Positions 1 to 6,890 of a DNA stretch of 10,190 nucleotides are shown piece after piece. The position numbers and the translations under genes were made by a program. Positions within the stretch are counted from its first letter, which is position 1; each line of letters opens with the position of its first letter. This DNA comes from Rhodoluna sp. (GTDB taxonomy: Bacteria > Actinomycetota > Actinomycetes > Actinomycetales > Microbacteriaceae), in assembly GCA_023260375.1 (NCBI GenBank), contig JALQVK010000050.1, positions 1 through 10,190 on the forward strand, given 5' to 3'. A model generated the notes under the pieces. The model was given only the letters and a program-made list of their open reading frames with translations. It did no database searches and was not told where the DNA came from.

Positions 1-113
1 TGAATGATCTACAAGCACAGATCAATAGAATAGAAAGAATATTATTAGTATCAGCTGGTGCTTTGTTAAGTGGTATGGCTGGTGTGATTATAGTTTTATT
101 ACAGAAACTTTAG
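1..113 (+). CDS. Tiny single-helix membrane protein, phage holin/XhlA-like (5' end at window edge)
   Basis: The frame from base 3 reads 36 codons to a TAG at 111-113. Residues 1-12 are polar and amphipathic (NDLQAQINRIER). They are followed by about 20 hydrophobic residues (ILLVSAGALL, then a short SGMAG turn, then VIIVLL) and a QKL tail. The window starts with TG directly before the AAT codon, so if the preceding base is A the gene is complete at 37 residues with an ATG start. A short amphipathic or coiled-coil head followed by one C-terminal membrane helix is the layout of XhlA/holin-like phage proteins, but the match is one of shape only. Codons are AT-rich (ATA, TTA, AGA), unlike every gene to the right. 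The stop overlaps that of a converging minus-strand frame. It could also be the tail of a longer membrane protein. Confidence 0.45.
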   Translation, partial: NDLQAQINRIERILLVSAGALLSGMAGVIIVLLQKL

Positions 114-169
114 ATCCAAGCTTTCAACTCTTCACCCATAATCTCTGTAGCAATGTTAACTTTGTTACG
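110..169 (-). CDS. C-terminal fragment of an unidentified minus-strand ORF
   Basis: Reading the minus strand leftward from about 169, an open frame encodes RNKVNIATEIMGEELKAWI and ends at a TAA whose complement is bases 110-112. Its stop thus overlaps the TAG of the plus-strand small ORF (111-113). The composition is protein-like (alternating hydrophobic and acidic residues, one Trp near the end), and the convergent, stop-overlapping layout is typical of tightly packed phage or plasmid genes. The frame stays open to the right of 172, but there it only shadows the GH36 gene, so the real gene body must have been on DNA no longer present here. I do not recognise the product, and chance openness over 19 codons cannot be excluded. 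Confidence 0.3.
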   Translation of the reverse strand, partial: RNKVNIATEIMGEELKAWI

Positions 170-171
170 AA

Positions 172-1542
172 GTGATTTTGGCTCCGGGTGAGACCTATGA
201 AGCACCAACCGTAGCTGCGACTTTCTCGAGTCAGGGAATTGACGGAATTACCGATCGCTACTACCGCTGGTTGCGTTCTCGTCCGAACCACCCGACCAAT
301 GTTCGCCCACGTCCGCTAACGCTAAACGTTTGGGAAGCCGTTTACTTCAACCACAACCTCGAAAAGCTAACCCAGTTGGCCGATGTTGCCAAGGAAATTG
401 GTGTCGAGCGCTTCGTCCTAGACGATGGTTGGTTCGGCTCGCGCCGCGACGACCACTCGGGCCTTGGTGACTGGGTCGTTTCCAAGGATGTTTGGCCAGA
501 TGGTCTCAAGCCCCTTATTGATGTGGTTACGTCGCGCGGAATCGAATTCGGGCTCTGGTTCGAAGGCGAAATGGTCAACCCAGACTCAGATCTTTATCGA
601 GCCCACCCCGAGTGGATTTTGCACGTTGAGGGTCGCATCCCTCCAGAAGGTCGGTTCCAACAAGTTTTGGACCTCTCTCATCAGGGTGCTTACGACCATG
701 TCTTCGGGCAAGTGGATGCAATCCTCAGCGAATATGACATCGCTTACATCAAGTGGGACCACAACCGCACTCTGGTAGAAGCGGCTCACCTTGGCCAAGC
801 TGCCGTTCGCGAGCAGACCAAGGCGATCTACCGTTTGTTTGATCAGCTCAAAGCGAATCACCCAGGTTTGGAAATCGAATCCTGCTCATCAGGTGGCGGA
901 AGAATCGATCTCGGCATGGTTGAGCACGCGGATCGCTTCTGGACTTCAGACTGCAACGACGCTCTAGAGCGTCAGTACATTCAGCGGTACACCCAGTTTG
1001 CTATTCCGCCGGAAATGCTGGGATCGCACATTGGTCCAACGCACTCGCACACCACGCATCGAGTGCACTCACTTTCATTCCGTGCCATCACCGCGCTATT
1101 CGGTCACGCTGGTTTGGAATGGGACATCACCGAATGTACCGATGAGGAAAAGGCAACTCTCAAGAGTTGGGCGTCTTATTACAAGGCAAACCGCGCACTG
1201 CTTCATGGCGGCAAGATGGTTCGCGTTGAGCAGCCAAACGACAATGCCTTCGTGCACGGTGTCGTCGCCCAGGATCAGTCTCGTGCGATCTTTGCTTACG
1301 TAACCTTGCGCGCAATGTCTGGACAAACCCCGAATGCCTTGCGATTCGAAGGCTTGGACCCAGAAGCTAACTATAGAGTGAAAATGGTTCAGCCAGCCGG
1401 GTCTTCGCAATACGTCACCCGAGTTATGCCAACCTGGTTGGCTGGCGTTGAACTAAGCGGTGCGGCACTGGCACAGGTTGGTGTTCGACCACCGATTTTG
1501 GCACCAGAAAACGCAATTCTCGTTGAGGTTGAAAGAATCTAA
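172..1542 (+). CDS. Alpha-galactosidase, GH36, 5'-truncated (catalytic and C-terminal domains only)
   Basis: The enzyme family hydrolyses terminal alpha-1,6-galactose from melibiose, raffinose and similar sugars. This frame encodes the (beta/alpha)8 barrel and C-terminal beta domain. It shows the GH36 entry motif LNVWEAVYF (51-59), VLDDGWFG (82-89), the nucleophile motif YIKWDHNR with Asp196, EIESCSSGGGR (234-244) and the acid/base region WTSDCNDALERQ with Asp260 the likely proton donor. The C-terminus (GVRPPILAPENAILVEVE) matches the normal family end. Full-length bacterial GH36 enzymes have about 700-740 residues. The visible protein starts at the linker just before the barrel, so the N-terminal beta-supersandwich of about 280 residues is missing. 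The GTG at 172 is an internal Val codon with no ribosome binding site and is not a credible native start; a TAA lies in frame at 157-159. No signal peptide can be judged. The stop abuts the ATG of the GH42 gene. Confidence 0.9.
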   Translation: MILAPGETYEAPTVAATFSSQGIDGITDRYYRWLRSRPNHPTNVRPRPLTLNVWEAVYFNHNLEKLTQLADVAKEIGVERFVLDDGWFGSRRDDHSGLGDWVVSKDVWPDGLKPLIDVVTSRGIEFGLWFEGEMVNPDSDLYRAHPEWILHVEGRIPPEGRFQQVLDLSHQGAYDHVFGQVDAILSEYDIAYIKWDHNRTLVEAAHLGQAAVREQTKAIYRLFDQLKANHPGLEIESCSSGGGRIDLGMVEHADRFWTSDCNDALERQYIQRYTQFAIPPEMLGSHIGPTHSHTTHRVHSLSFRAITALFGHAGLEWDITECTDEEKATLKSWASYYKANRALLHGGKMVRVEQPNDNAFVHGVVAQDQSRAIFAYVTLRAMSGQTPNALRFEGLDPEANYRVKMVQPAGSSQYVTRVMPTWLAGVELSGAALAQVGVRPPILAPENAILVEVERI

Positions 1543-3447
1543 ATGAGTCTCGAACTTCCGGCGGAAATTTTCTATGGCGGGGACTACAACCCCGAACAGT
1601 GGAGCCGTGAAGTTTGGCATGAAGACATGCGTCTCATGCGTGAGGCTGGGGTCAACCTAGTTACGCTCGGTGTATTTTCTTGGACCAATCTTGAGACTTC
1701 CGAAGGTCACTATGACTTTGGTTGGCTAGACGAGATTTTCGACCTACTTCACGAAAATGGCATCGGTGTTGATTTGGCAACCGCAACTGCTTCACCACCA
1801 GCTTGGCTAACCAAGGCACATCCGGAACTGCTGCCGGTGAACGCCGCTGGAACGCGTTTAGCTCATGGTGGTCGACAAGGCTATTGTGTAAGTTCCCCAA
1901 TTTATAAACGAAAAGCTGCCGAATTGGCTAGCGAATTAGTTAAGCGTTATGGCAGCCACCCAGCCTTAAAAATGTGGCATATCAACAATGAGTATGGTTG
2001 CCATAACCCTCTTTGTTTCTGTGAAGTCAGTGCCGAAAATTGGCGAATCTGGCTGAAGGAAAAGTATGAAACTCTCGATGCCCTGAATCGTGCCTGGGGA
2101 ACCAACTTCTGGTCCCAGCGCTATCACCAGTGGGACGAAATAAACCCGCCTCGGCAAACCCCTGACGGCACCTTTCCAAATCCAACTCAAATGCTGGACT
2201 ATCGACGCTTTAGCAGCGATCAAATTCTCGACCTCTACCTAGCGGAGAAAGCAGCAATTCGGGCAGTCGATACGATTCACCCAATCACCACAAACTTCAT
2301 GTCGATGAAGCATTCAATGAACATTGACTACTGGCGCTGGGCTAGTGAAGTTGATTTTGTTGCTACCGACCATTACCTAATTGCCGAAGACCCAGAAAAT
2401 TACATTGACCTGGCCTTTCAGGCAGACCTCACCCGTGGTTTTGCTTCCGGCAAACCCTGGTTACTGATGGAGCACTCCACTTCCGCTGTGAACTGGCAGG
2501 AGCGAAACCTAGCCAAGGCCGATGGGGAAATGCTTTGCAATTCACTGACACATGTTGCTCGCGGTTCAAACGGCTCGATGTTCTTCCAATGGCGAGCTTC
2601 GGTGAGTGGATCTGAGAAATACCATTCGGCTATGGTTCCTCACGCTGGCGAAGATTCACGAATCTTCCGCAATGTGAAGCAGTTAGGGGAGGAACTCCAG
2701 AAACTAACTGAAATTGCCGCCCATCCAACCGAAAAAGCTCAAGTCGCGATGGTGTTCGACTATCAATCATGGTGGGCTTTGGCACAAAGAAATCTGCCAA
2801 CTACTTCAATCGACTATCCCGAGTTGGCCCACGATTGGTATCGAGCCCTATGGAAACTTGGGGTTCGAGTTGATTTTGTGAGCCCAGACGCCTCACCTTT
2901 AGTCCTAGCCCAGTACCGAGCAGTCCTGATGCCAATGACCTACATGTTGAGCGAACAGCAGGAGCGCAAGTTCGCTGAGTACGTGAGCCAGGGAGGGTCT
3001 TTGGTGGCTTCGTACTTCACCGGTATTTCCAATCTGGATGACACCGTGAAACTTGGTGGATACGGTGGCGCCCTAGTTCGTGAAAGTCTTGGTGTGTTGG
3101 TGGAAGAATTTGCGCCGGTACGCCAGACCGAACGGGTATTGCTGAGCAACGGTGCCTTTGGTACCGAATGGGCAGAATTTGCCAAGGCAACAACTGCCGA
3201 AGTCGTTGCAACTTATCAAGATGGTGTTTCGGCTGGGTCAGCGGCTATTGCCAAAAAAGAACGCTCTTGGTACATCGGAACCAGGCTCGACGAAGCCTCA
3301 CTTATGTCCTTCTTCGATGATTTTTCACTTGAATTGCAACTTGAAAAACGTGGAGGCAATGGAGTCGAAGTCATCCGTAGGGGAAGCTACGAGTTTGCTA
3401 TCGATCACACGCAAAAGACGTTTGTTTGGTCGCAAATAAATGACTAA
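1543..3447 (+). CDS. Beta-galactosidase, GH42
   Basis: This is an intracellular retaining enzyme that removes terminal beta-linked galactose from small oligosaccharides or galactosides. The N-terminal TIM barrel opens with YGGDYNPEQW (11-20). HINNEYG carries the acid/base Glu150, and WLLMEHS carries the nucleophile Glu310. Cys115, Cys153, Cys158 and Cys160 could form the structural zinc cluster described for Thermus-type GH42 enzymes. The Rossmann-like trimerisation domain runs from about 395 to 590 (VRVDFVSPDA, VLMPMTYML), followed by a beta domain starting VEVIRRGSYEF. At 634 residues it is shorter than typical 650-690 residue members: the C-terminal beta domain stops about 25-40 residues early, where the next gene overlaps. 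No signal peptide is present. ATG 1543 directly follows the GH36 stop, with a weak GAAAG at 1531-1535 and GAGG at 1525-1528, so translational coupling is likely. Confidence 0.95.
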   Translation: MSLELPAEIFYGGDYNPEQWSREVWHEDMRLMREAGVNLVTLGVFSWTNLETSEGHYDFGWLDEIFDLLHENGIGVDLATATASPPAWLTKAHPELLPVNAAGTRLAHGGRQGYCVSSPIYKRKAAELASELVKRYGSHPALKMWHINNEYGCHNPLCFCEVSAENWRIWLKEKYETLDALNRAWGTNFWSQRYHQWDEINPPRQTPDGTFPNPTQMLDYRRFSSDQILDLYLAEKAAIRAVDTIHPITTNFMSMKHSMNIDYWRWASEVDFVATDHYLIAEDPENYIDLAFQADLTRGFASGKPWLLMEHSTSAVNWQERNLAKADGEMLCNSLTHVARGSNGSMFFQWRASVSGSEKYHSAMVPHAGEDSRIFRNVKQLGEELQKLTEIAAHPTEKAQVAMVFDYQSWWALAQRNLPTTSIDYPELAHDWYRALWKLGVRVDFVSPDASPLVLAQYRAVLMPMTYMLSEQQERKFAEYVSQGGSLVASYFTGISNLDDTVKLGGYGGALVRESLGVLVEEFAPVRQTERVLLSNGAFGTEWAEFAKATTAEVVATYQDGVSAGSAAIAKKERSWYIGTRLDEASLMSFFDDFSLELQLEKRGGNGVEVIRRGSYEFAIDHTQKTFVWSQIND

Positions 3448-4837
3448 AAAGCGTTTTTGGATTTCACTGGCAGTTTTATTAGTTGTCGGACTGGTTTTAC
3501 GAGTCTGGCTCGGCTTTTTTGTATTCCGAAACCAGGGTTTTGCCTGGGATGTTGCCGCATTTGGAAACTGGATTGACAACATTGACGAGAATGGTCTGAG
3601 CCCGTATGGACCTGATCCAGGTTTTAACTACCCGCCGATGTTTGCCGACCTACTTGTGGCGATTAAGTGGCTGGCAGGCATATTCCACATCCACCCAATA
3701 ACTCTGATTAAGCTTCTGGGAATTCTGCCAGACATCGCACTTGCGGCAGTAATTGCCTTGGCGGGAAGAAAGTGGTTTACCGCACGTAATGGTTTGATTG
3801 GAGCTGCACTTTATCTATTCATTCCAATTACCTGGTACGACTCGGCAGTCTGGGGTCAGGTCGATTCCTTGGCGATGCTGCCAATGTTACTTTCGGTTTG
3901 GCTAATCATCGACCGTAAACCGGAATGGGCTCTGGTGCTATTTACCGTGGCCGTTCTGACCAAGCCACAGGGAGCCTTAATAATTTTCATTTTGGCTCCT
4001 GTGCTCATCGGTCAAATTTTTGCCAAAGAATTACGCTGGTCGCGATTGGCCACGTCCATTGGAGCCGCCTTCATCACATTCTTGGTGATTTGCATTCCAT
4101 GGGACATGGAAAGCTATGCTCCGAGGAGTTTGGCCGGCATTCCAGTGATTGGGGACATCTTCGGATTGGTAGGTCAGTATGTCTACAACGCCAACTATTT
4201 CCACGTGCTCACCGCTAATGCCTACAACATCTGGGTTCTAGGCGGGCGAATTCCACTTGCGCACATCATCCCGGACGACGACGCAATTTGGATTGGCGAC
4301 AAGTATCAAATATTCGGAATCCCTGCCCAGTTCATTGGTATGGGTCTGTTCCTAATTGTCGCTGGAACTGTGGCTGCAGTCCTTTTCAAGAAACGTGAAC
4401 CAATTCAAATCTTGACCGGTTTGGCATTGTTGCTTGTGGCCTTTTTCGTACTTCCTACTCGCGTACACGAGCGCTATCTGGTTCAGGCGTTTGCGATTTT
4501 GGCGGTCATTTGGTCTACAAAACTCTGGCAGCGGCTAACGCTCGTTGTGGTTTCGATTGCCAACACAGTGAATCTGCATGCGATTTTGGCCAAAGATTTA
4601 GATGTTCAAAACATGAGTGTTGAGGCGCGCGATCCTGGGTTTGTCACCGGTGTGGCCGATGCCATACCTTTCGAAGGTAAAGGTCCAGAAGGTTTCGGGA
4701 TTCGATGGGTTAGATTACCGGCCGATTTCGCCCGCGAGGAATGGGTGATTTGGCTGGTCGTCGCAATCCACGTCGCGGCCTTAGTGATCGTCGCGCGGGA
4801 TTTCATCAAGGCATCCAAATTGAGGGTTTTGAAATGA
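3440..4837 (+). CDS. Multi-pass GT-C membrane glycosyltransferase, Gpi18/GT87-like mannosyltransferase family
   Basis: The family transfers a sugar from a polyprenyl-phosphate donor on the outer face of the membrane; donor and acceptor here are unknown. Residues 7-29 form the first membrane helix. The first outer loop carries the family pattern WDVAAFGNWIDNI (36-48) with the GT-C acidic residue Asp37, then GFNYPPMFADLL (61-72). Further family marks are KLLGILPDIALA (91-102), DSAVWGQVDSL (134-144), LTKPQGAL (173-180), TANAYNIWVLGG (258-269) and LPTRVHERYL (338-347). I count about ten hydrophobic segments, the last at about 434-453 before a basic tail. The start ATG overlaps the GH42 end by 8 bases with no clear ribosome binding site, implying coupled translation; the end forms an ATGA with the next gene. 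A membrane glycosyltransferase is an unexpected partner for cytoplasmic glycosidases. The family call is firm; the substrate is not. Confidence 0.8.
   Translation: MTKKRFWISLAVLLVVGLVLRVWLGFFVFRNQGFAWDVAAFGNWIDNIDENGLSPYGPDPGFNYPPMFADLLVAIKWLAGIFHIHPITLIKLLGILPDIALAAVIALAGRKWFTARNGLIGAALYLFIPITWYDSAVWGQVDSLAMLPMLLSVWLIIDRKPEWALVLFTVAVLTKPQGALIIFILAPVLIGQIFAKELRWSRLATSIGAAFITFLVICIPWDMESYAPRSLAGIPVIGDIFGLVGQYVYNANYFHVLTANAYNIWVLGGRIPLAHIIPDDDAIWIGDKYQIFGIPAQFIGMGLFLIVAGTVAAVLFKKREPIQILTGLALLLVAFFVLPTRVHERYLVQAFAILAVIWSTKLWQRLTLVVVSIANTVNLHAILAKDLDVQNMSVEARDPGFVTGVADAIPFEGKGPEGFGIRWVRLPADFAREEWVIWLVVAIHVAALVIVARDFIKASKLRVLK
4822..4826 (+). promoter_or_regulatory. Ribosome binding site of the GH32-like gene
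   Basis: GAGGG lies 7 bases before ATG 4834, inside the last codons of the glycosyltransferase. Together with the ATGA overlap (4834-4837) it fixes the start of the GH32-like gene at 4834 rather than at any of the in-frame upstream codons reaching back to 4741. Confidence 0.6.
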
Positions 4838-5784
4838 GTTTGGCACTTCCCGATAAGTGGATTTGGGACAGCTGGTTTGCCTATGACGGAAGTCATCACC
4901 ACATGTTCTATCTGCATGCCTCGAAAGCTCTCGGAGACCCAGACCGCCGCCACCGAAATGTCATGGTTGGTCACGCGGTTTCAAAAGATCTGAAGACCTG
5001 GACGGTGGTGCGCGACGCCCTTGCAGTCTCGGATTCTCCAGCATTTGACAGCTACACAACCTGGACCGGTTCGGTAGTTCAATCAGATGATGGCTTGTGG
5101 TGGATGTTTTACACCGGTACCTCTCGAGAGGATGGCGGACTAGTTCAGTCAATCGGAGCGGCTACTTCAAAGGATTTGTTGGTCTGGGAAAAACTTGGGA
5201 CCACCCCACTGGTAAAGGCAGACCCTCGCTGGTATGAAACCATCAACGACCCCAAATCGGATAGCGAGGCGTGCCGCGACCCCTGGGTCTTCAGATTCCC
5301 AAATGCTACTGAGTGGCACATGCTATTCACCGCCCGAGCGAACCACGGTGAGTTTCGTGAGCGCGGAGTTGTCGGTCACGCAACATCAACCGATCTTCGC
5401 AAGTGGGAGGTTAGGCCACCGCTAAGCCTTCCAGGTCAAGGTTTTCACGAACTCGAAGTTCTTCAGTATGCGGTGGTTGATGGGGTTCCGTTATTGGTGT
5501 TCGCCTGCGGTTGGAAAAATATTTCCGACCAACGTTTGGCCAAACAGGGGCCCAAACATTTGACGTATTCTCTGGTCGTCGATGCATCCTTAGAAGCTCT
5601 CGATTTCACCAAAGCCAAGCCTTTCGAGGCCCATCCCGTCTACGCCGGACGTCTGGTCTTCGATCAAAAGACCGGTTGGAATTTGATGGGTTTCAATGAT
5701 TTCGTCGACGGTGAATTTGTCGGCGATGTACCTGATCCGTTCCCAGTGACGGCAAATGCAACAGAAGGGCTGATTCCAAGATGA
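4834..5784 (+). CDS. GH32-like (clan GH-J) five-bladed beta-propeller glycosidase, single domain
   Basis: This 316-residue protein resembles the short 'family 32' proteins found in actinobacteria. Motifs in propeller order are KWIWDSWFAYDG (8-19; Asp12 in the place of the GH32 nucleophile), TWTGSVV (76-82, the GH32 'SGSAV' strand), ACRDPWVF (146-153; Arg148-Asp149-Pro150, the transition-state RDP motif) and FHELEVLQ (204-211; Glu208 or Glu206 as acid/base). VGHAVSKDLKTW and VGHATSTDLRKW are repeated propeller strands. The C-terminal beta-sandwich of classical GH32 invertases is absent. GH32 enzymes cleave beta-fructosides such as sucrose and raffinose, which would fit the neighbouring alpha-galactosidases, but this subgroup's specificity is not something I can establish; GH43 or GH130-like activity remains possible. 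There is no signal peptide. The gene overlaps both neighbours by ATGA. Confidence 0.75.
   Translation: MSLALPDKWIWDSWFAYDGSHHHMFYLHASKALGDPDRRHRNVMVGHAVSKDLKTWTVVRDALAVSDSPAFDSYTTWTGSVVQSDDGLWWMFYTGTSREDGGLVQSIGAATSKDLLVWEKLGTTPLVKADPRWYETINDPKSDSEACRDPWVFRFPNATEWHMLFTARANHGEFRERGVVGHATSTDLRKWEVRPPLSLPGQGFHELEVLQYAVVDGVPLLVFACGWKNISDQRLAKQGPKHLTYSLVVDASLEALDFTKAKPFEAHPVYAGRLVFDQKTGWNLMGFNDFVDGEFVGDVPDPFPVTANATEGLIPR
5764..5769 (+). promoter_or_regulatory. Possible ribosome binding site of the GH27 gene
   Basis: GAAGGG sits 11 bases before ATG 5781. The spacing is longer than ideal, so coupling through the ATGA overlap (5781-5784) probably contributes as much to initiation. Confidence 0.35.
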
Positions 5785-6890
5785 CGCTAGCGAAAACACC
5801 TCCAATGGGTTGGAACTCTTGGAACTATGGGCTGAACGAACTTGACCGTGCCGACTTCAAGCGCCTCACTGAAGTGACCGTGCTAGCACAGGCCAAGGCT
5901 ATGGTCGATAGTGGCATGTTGGCGGCAGGCTATCAGTACCTAGTGCTTGATGATGGTTACCAAAACACTCGTCGCGACTTCAATGGTCACCTTCAGGGTC
6001 ACGCACTTCGGTTCCGAGCCGGAATTCCCGCACTTGCAGAAGAAGTTCGTGCGCTTGGGCTGAAATTTGGGATTTACTCTGTGCCGGGAACTCTAACCTG
6101 CGCACAGCAATACGACGATTATGTTGCCGACGGTCTTGGCTCTCTAGGTTACGAAACTCAAGATGCTCAAGCCTTCGCTGAATGGGGAGTTGAATACCTG
6201 AAGTATGACTGGTGTCGAGCTCACCTGAACGATGGGCTTCAACCAAGAGAAGCCTTCAAAAAGATGTCGGATGCTCTAAAGGCAACTGGTCGAGACATCG
6301 TTTTCTCCATCTCGGAATACGGTCACTACAAGCCACACGAGTGGGCCCCGGAGTTCACCAACATGTGGCGAACTACAGATGACCTTTTCGCTCGATGGGA
6401 TTCGCTGATGTACACCCTGGATCTTCAGGAAAACCTCTACCCTTATTCAAAGCCTGGAGCCTGGAACGACCCAGACATGCTTCAAATCGGAAACGGTAGC
6501 CTAAGTTCTTCGGAAAATCGGGCTCACTTCTTCTTGTGGGCGGTTTTGAATGCTCCGCTCATGGCCGGAAACGACCTCACCAAGATGTCCGATGAGGTTA
6601 GAGACCTTCTGATCCACCCAGGTGTTATTGCTGTTGACCAGGATTGGGGTGGAGAACAAGGGCGTCTAGTTCACAACACTGGCACCGCTCAAGTTTGGAC
6701 CAAACCGATGTCTGACGGATCGAAGGCAAGTGTTCTGCTGGCCCGTGGTGAGTCACACGAAAGGTTTAACTTAGGTGAATTGTTCCCTGACATTTCATCG
6801 GTAAAAGATGTTTGGAGTGGCGACACCATGGATTCTCGATCAATCGTTGAAGTTCCAGCTCACGACGCGCTGCTTATCATTACCAAATGA
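5781..6890 (+). CDS. Alpha-galactosidase, GH27
   Basis: This retaining clan GH-D enzyme of 369 residues releases terminal alpha-galactose. The N-terminus has the hallmark TPPMGWNSWN (6-15). The barrel shows YLVLDDGYQ (53-61), GLKFGIYS (93-100), the nucleophile motif YLKYDWC with Asp143, and WRTTDDLFARWDS (196-208), where Asp201 aligns with the acid/base Asp of plant and human enzymes. KPGAWNDPDMLQIGN (226-239) is the conserved loop after it. A C-terminal antiparallel beta domain follows (about 290-369). Many GH27 proteins are secreted, but this one starts directly at the barrel with no signal peptide, so it should be cytoplasmic. It makes a second, differently built alpha-galactosidase in the same operon. 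It may take the substrates that GH36 does not, or supply the activity if the GH36 gene is broken. Start ATG overlaps the GH32-like stop; its own stop overlaps the epimerase start. Confidence 0.95.
   Translation: MTLAKTPPMGWNSWNYGLNELDRADFKRLTEVTVLAQAKAMVDSGMLAAGYQYLVLDDGYQNTRRDFNGHLQGHALRFRAGIPALAEEVRALGLKFGIYSVPGTLTCAQQYDDYVADGLGSLGYETQDAQAFAEWGVEYLKYDWCRAHLNDGLQPREAFKKMSDALKATGRDIVFSISEYGHYKPHEWAPEFTNMWRTTDDLFARWDSLMYTLDLQENLYPYSKPGAWNDPDMLQIGNGSLSSSENRAHFFLWAVLNAPLMAGNDLTKMSDEVRDLLIHPGVIAVDQDWGGEQGRLVHNTGTAQVWTKPMSDGSKASVLLARGESHERFNLGELFPDISSVKDVWSGDTMDSRSIVEVPAHDALLIITK

Larger units (their letters stand above)
1..170. other. Foreign low-GC segment joined to the chromosomal operon
   Basis: By direct count 57 of the first 170 bases are G or C (about 34%), whereas for example 241-300 has 34 of 60. 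The GH36 frame is closed by a TAA at 157-159, and GH36-like residues (EVILAPGETYE) begin only at about 169. The breakpoint therefore lies at roughly 155-172. I see no tRNA end, no direct repeat and no integrase that would mark an attachment site. Nothing in 114-171 looks like a promoter for the downstream operon. Either a mobile element boundary with a deletion or a misjoined contig end would explain it. Confidence 0.6.

Noticed and set aside
155..168. GTTAAC / TTTGTTAC near-palindromic stretch at the breakpoint as an attachment site
   Set aside because: It is too short, not a true inverted repeat, and no second copy, integrase or tRNA gene is present to support site-specific integration.
172..174. 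GTG 172 as the genuine start of a short GH36 gene
   Set aside because: It has no ribosome binding site, and the residue pair before it (Tyr-Glu, continuing as EVILAPGE) already looks like GH36 sequence, so the codon is internal to a longer original gene.
4741..4833. N-terminal extension of the GH32-like gene to ATG 4741
   Set aside because: The extra 31 residues overlap the end of the glycosyltransferase in another frame and have no family-like content. ATG 4834 has a GAGGG ribosome binding site and an ATGA overlap.
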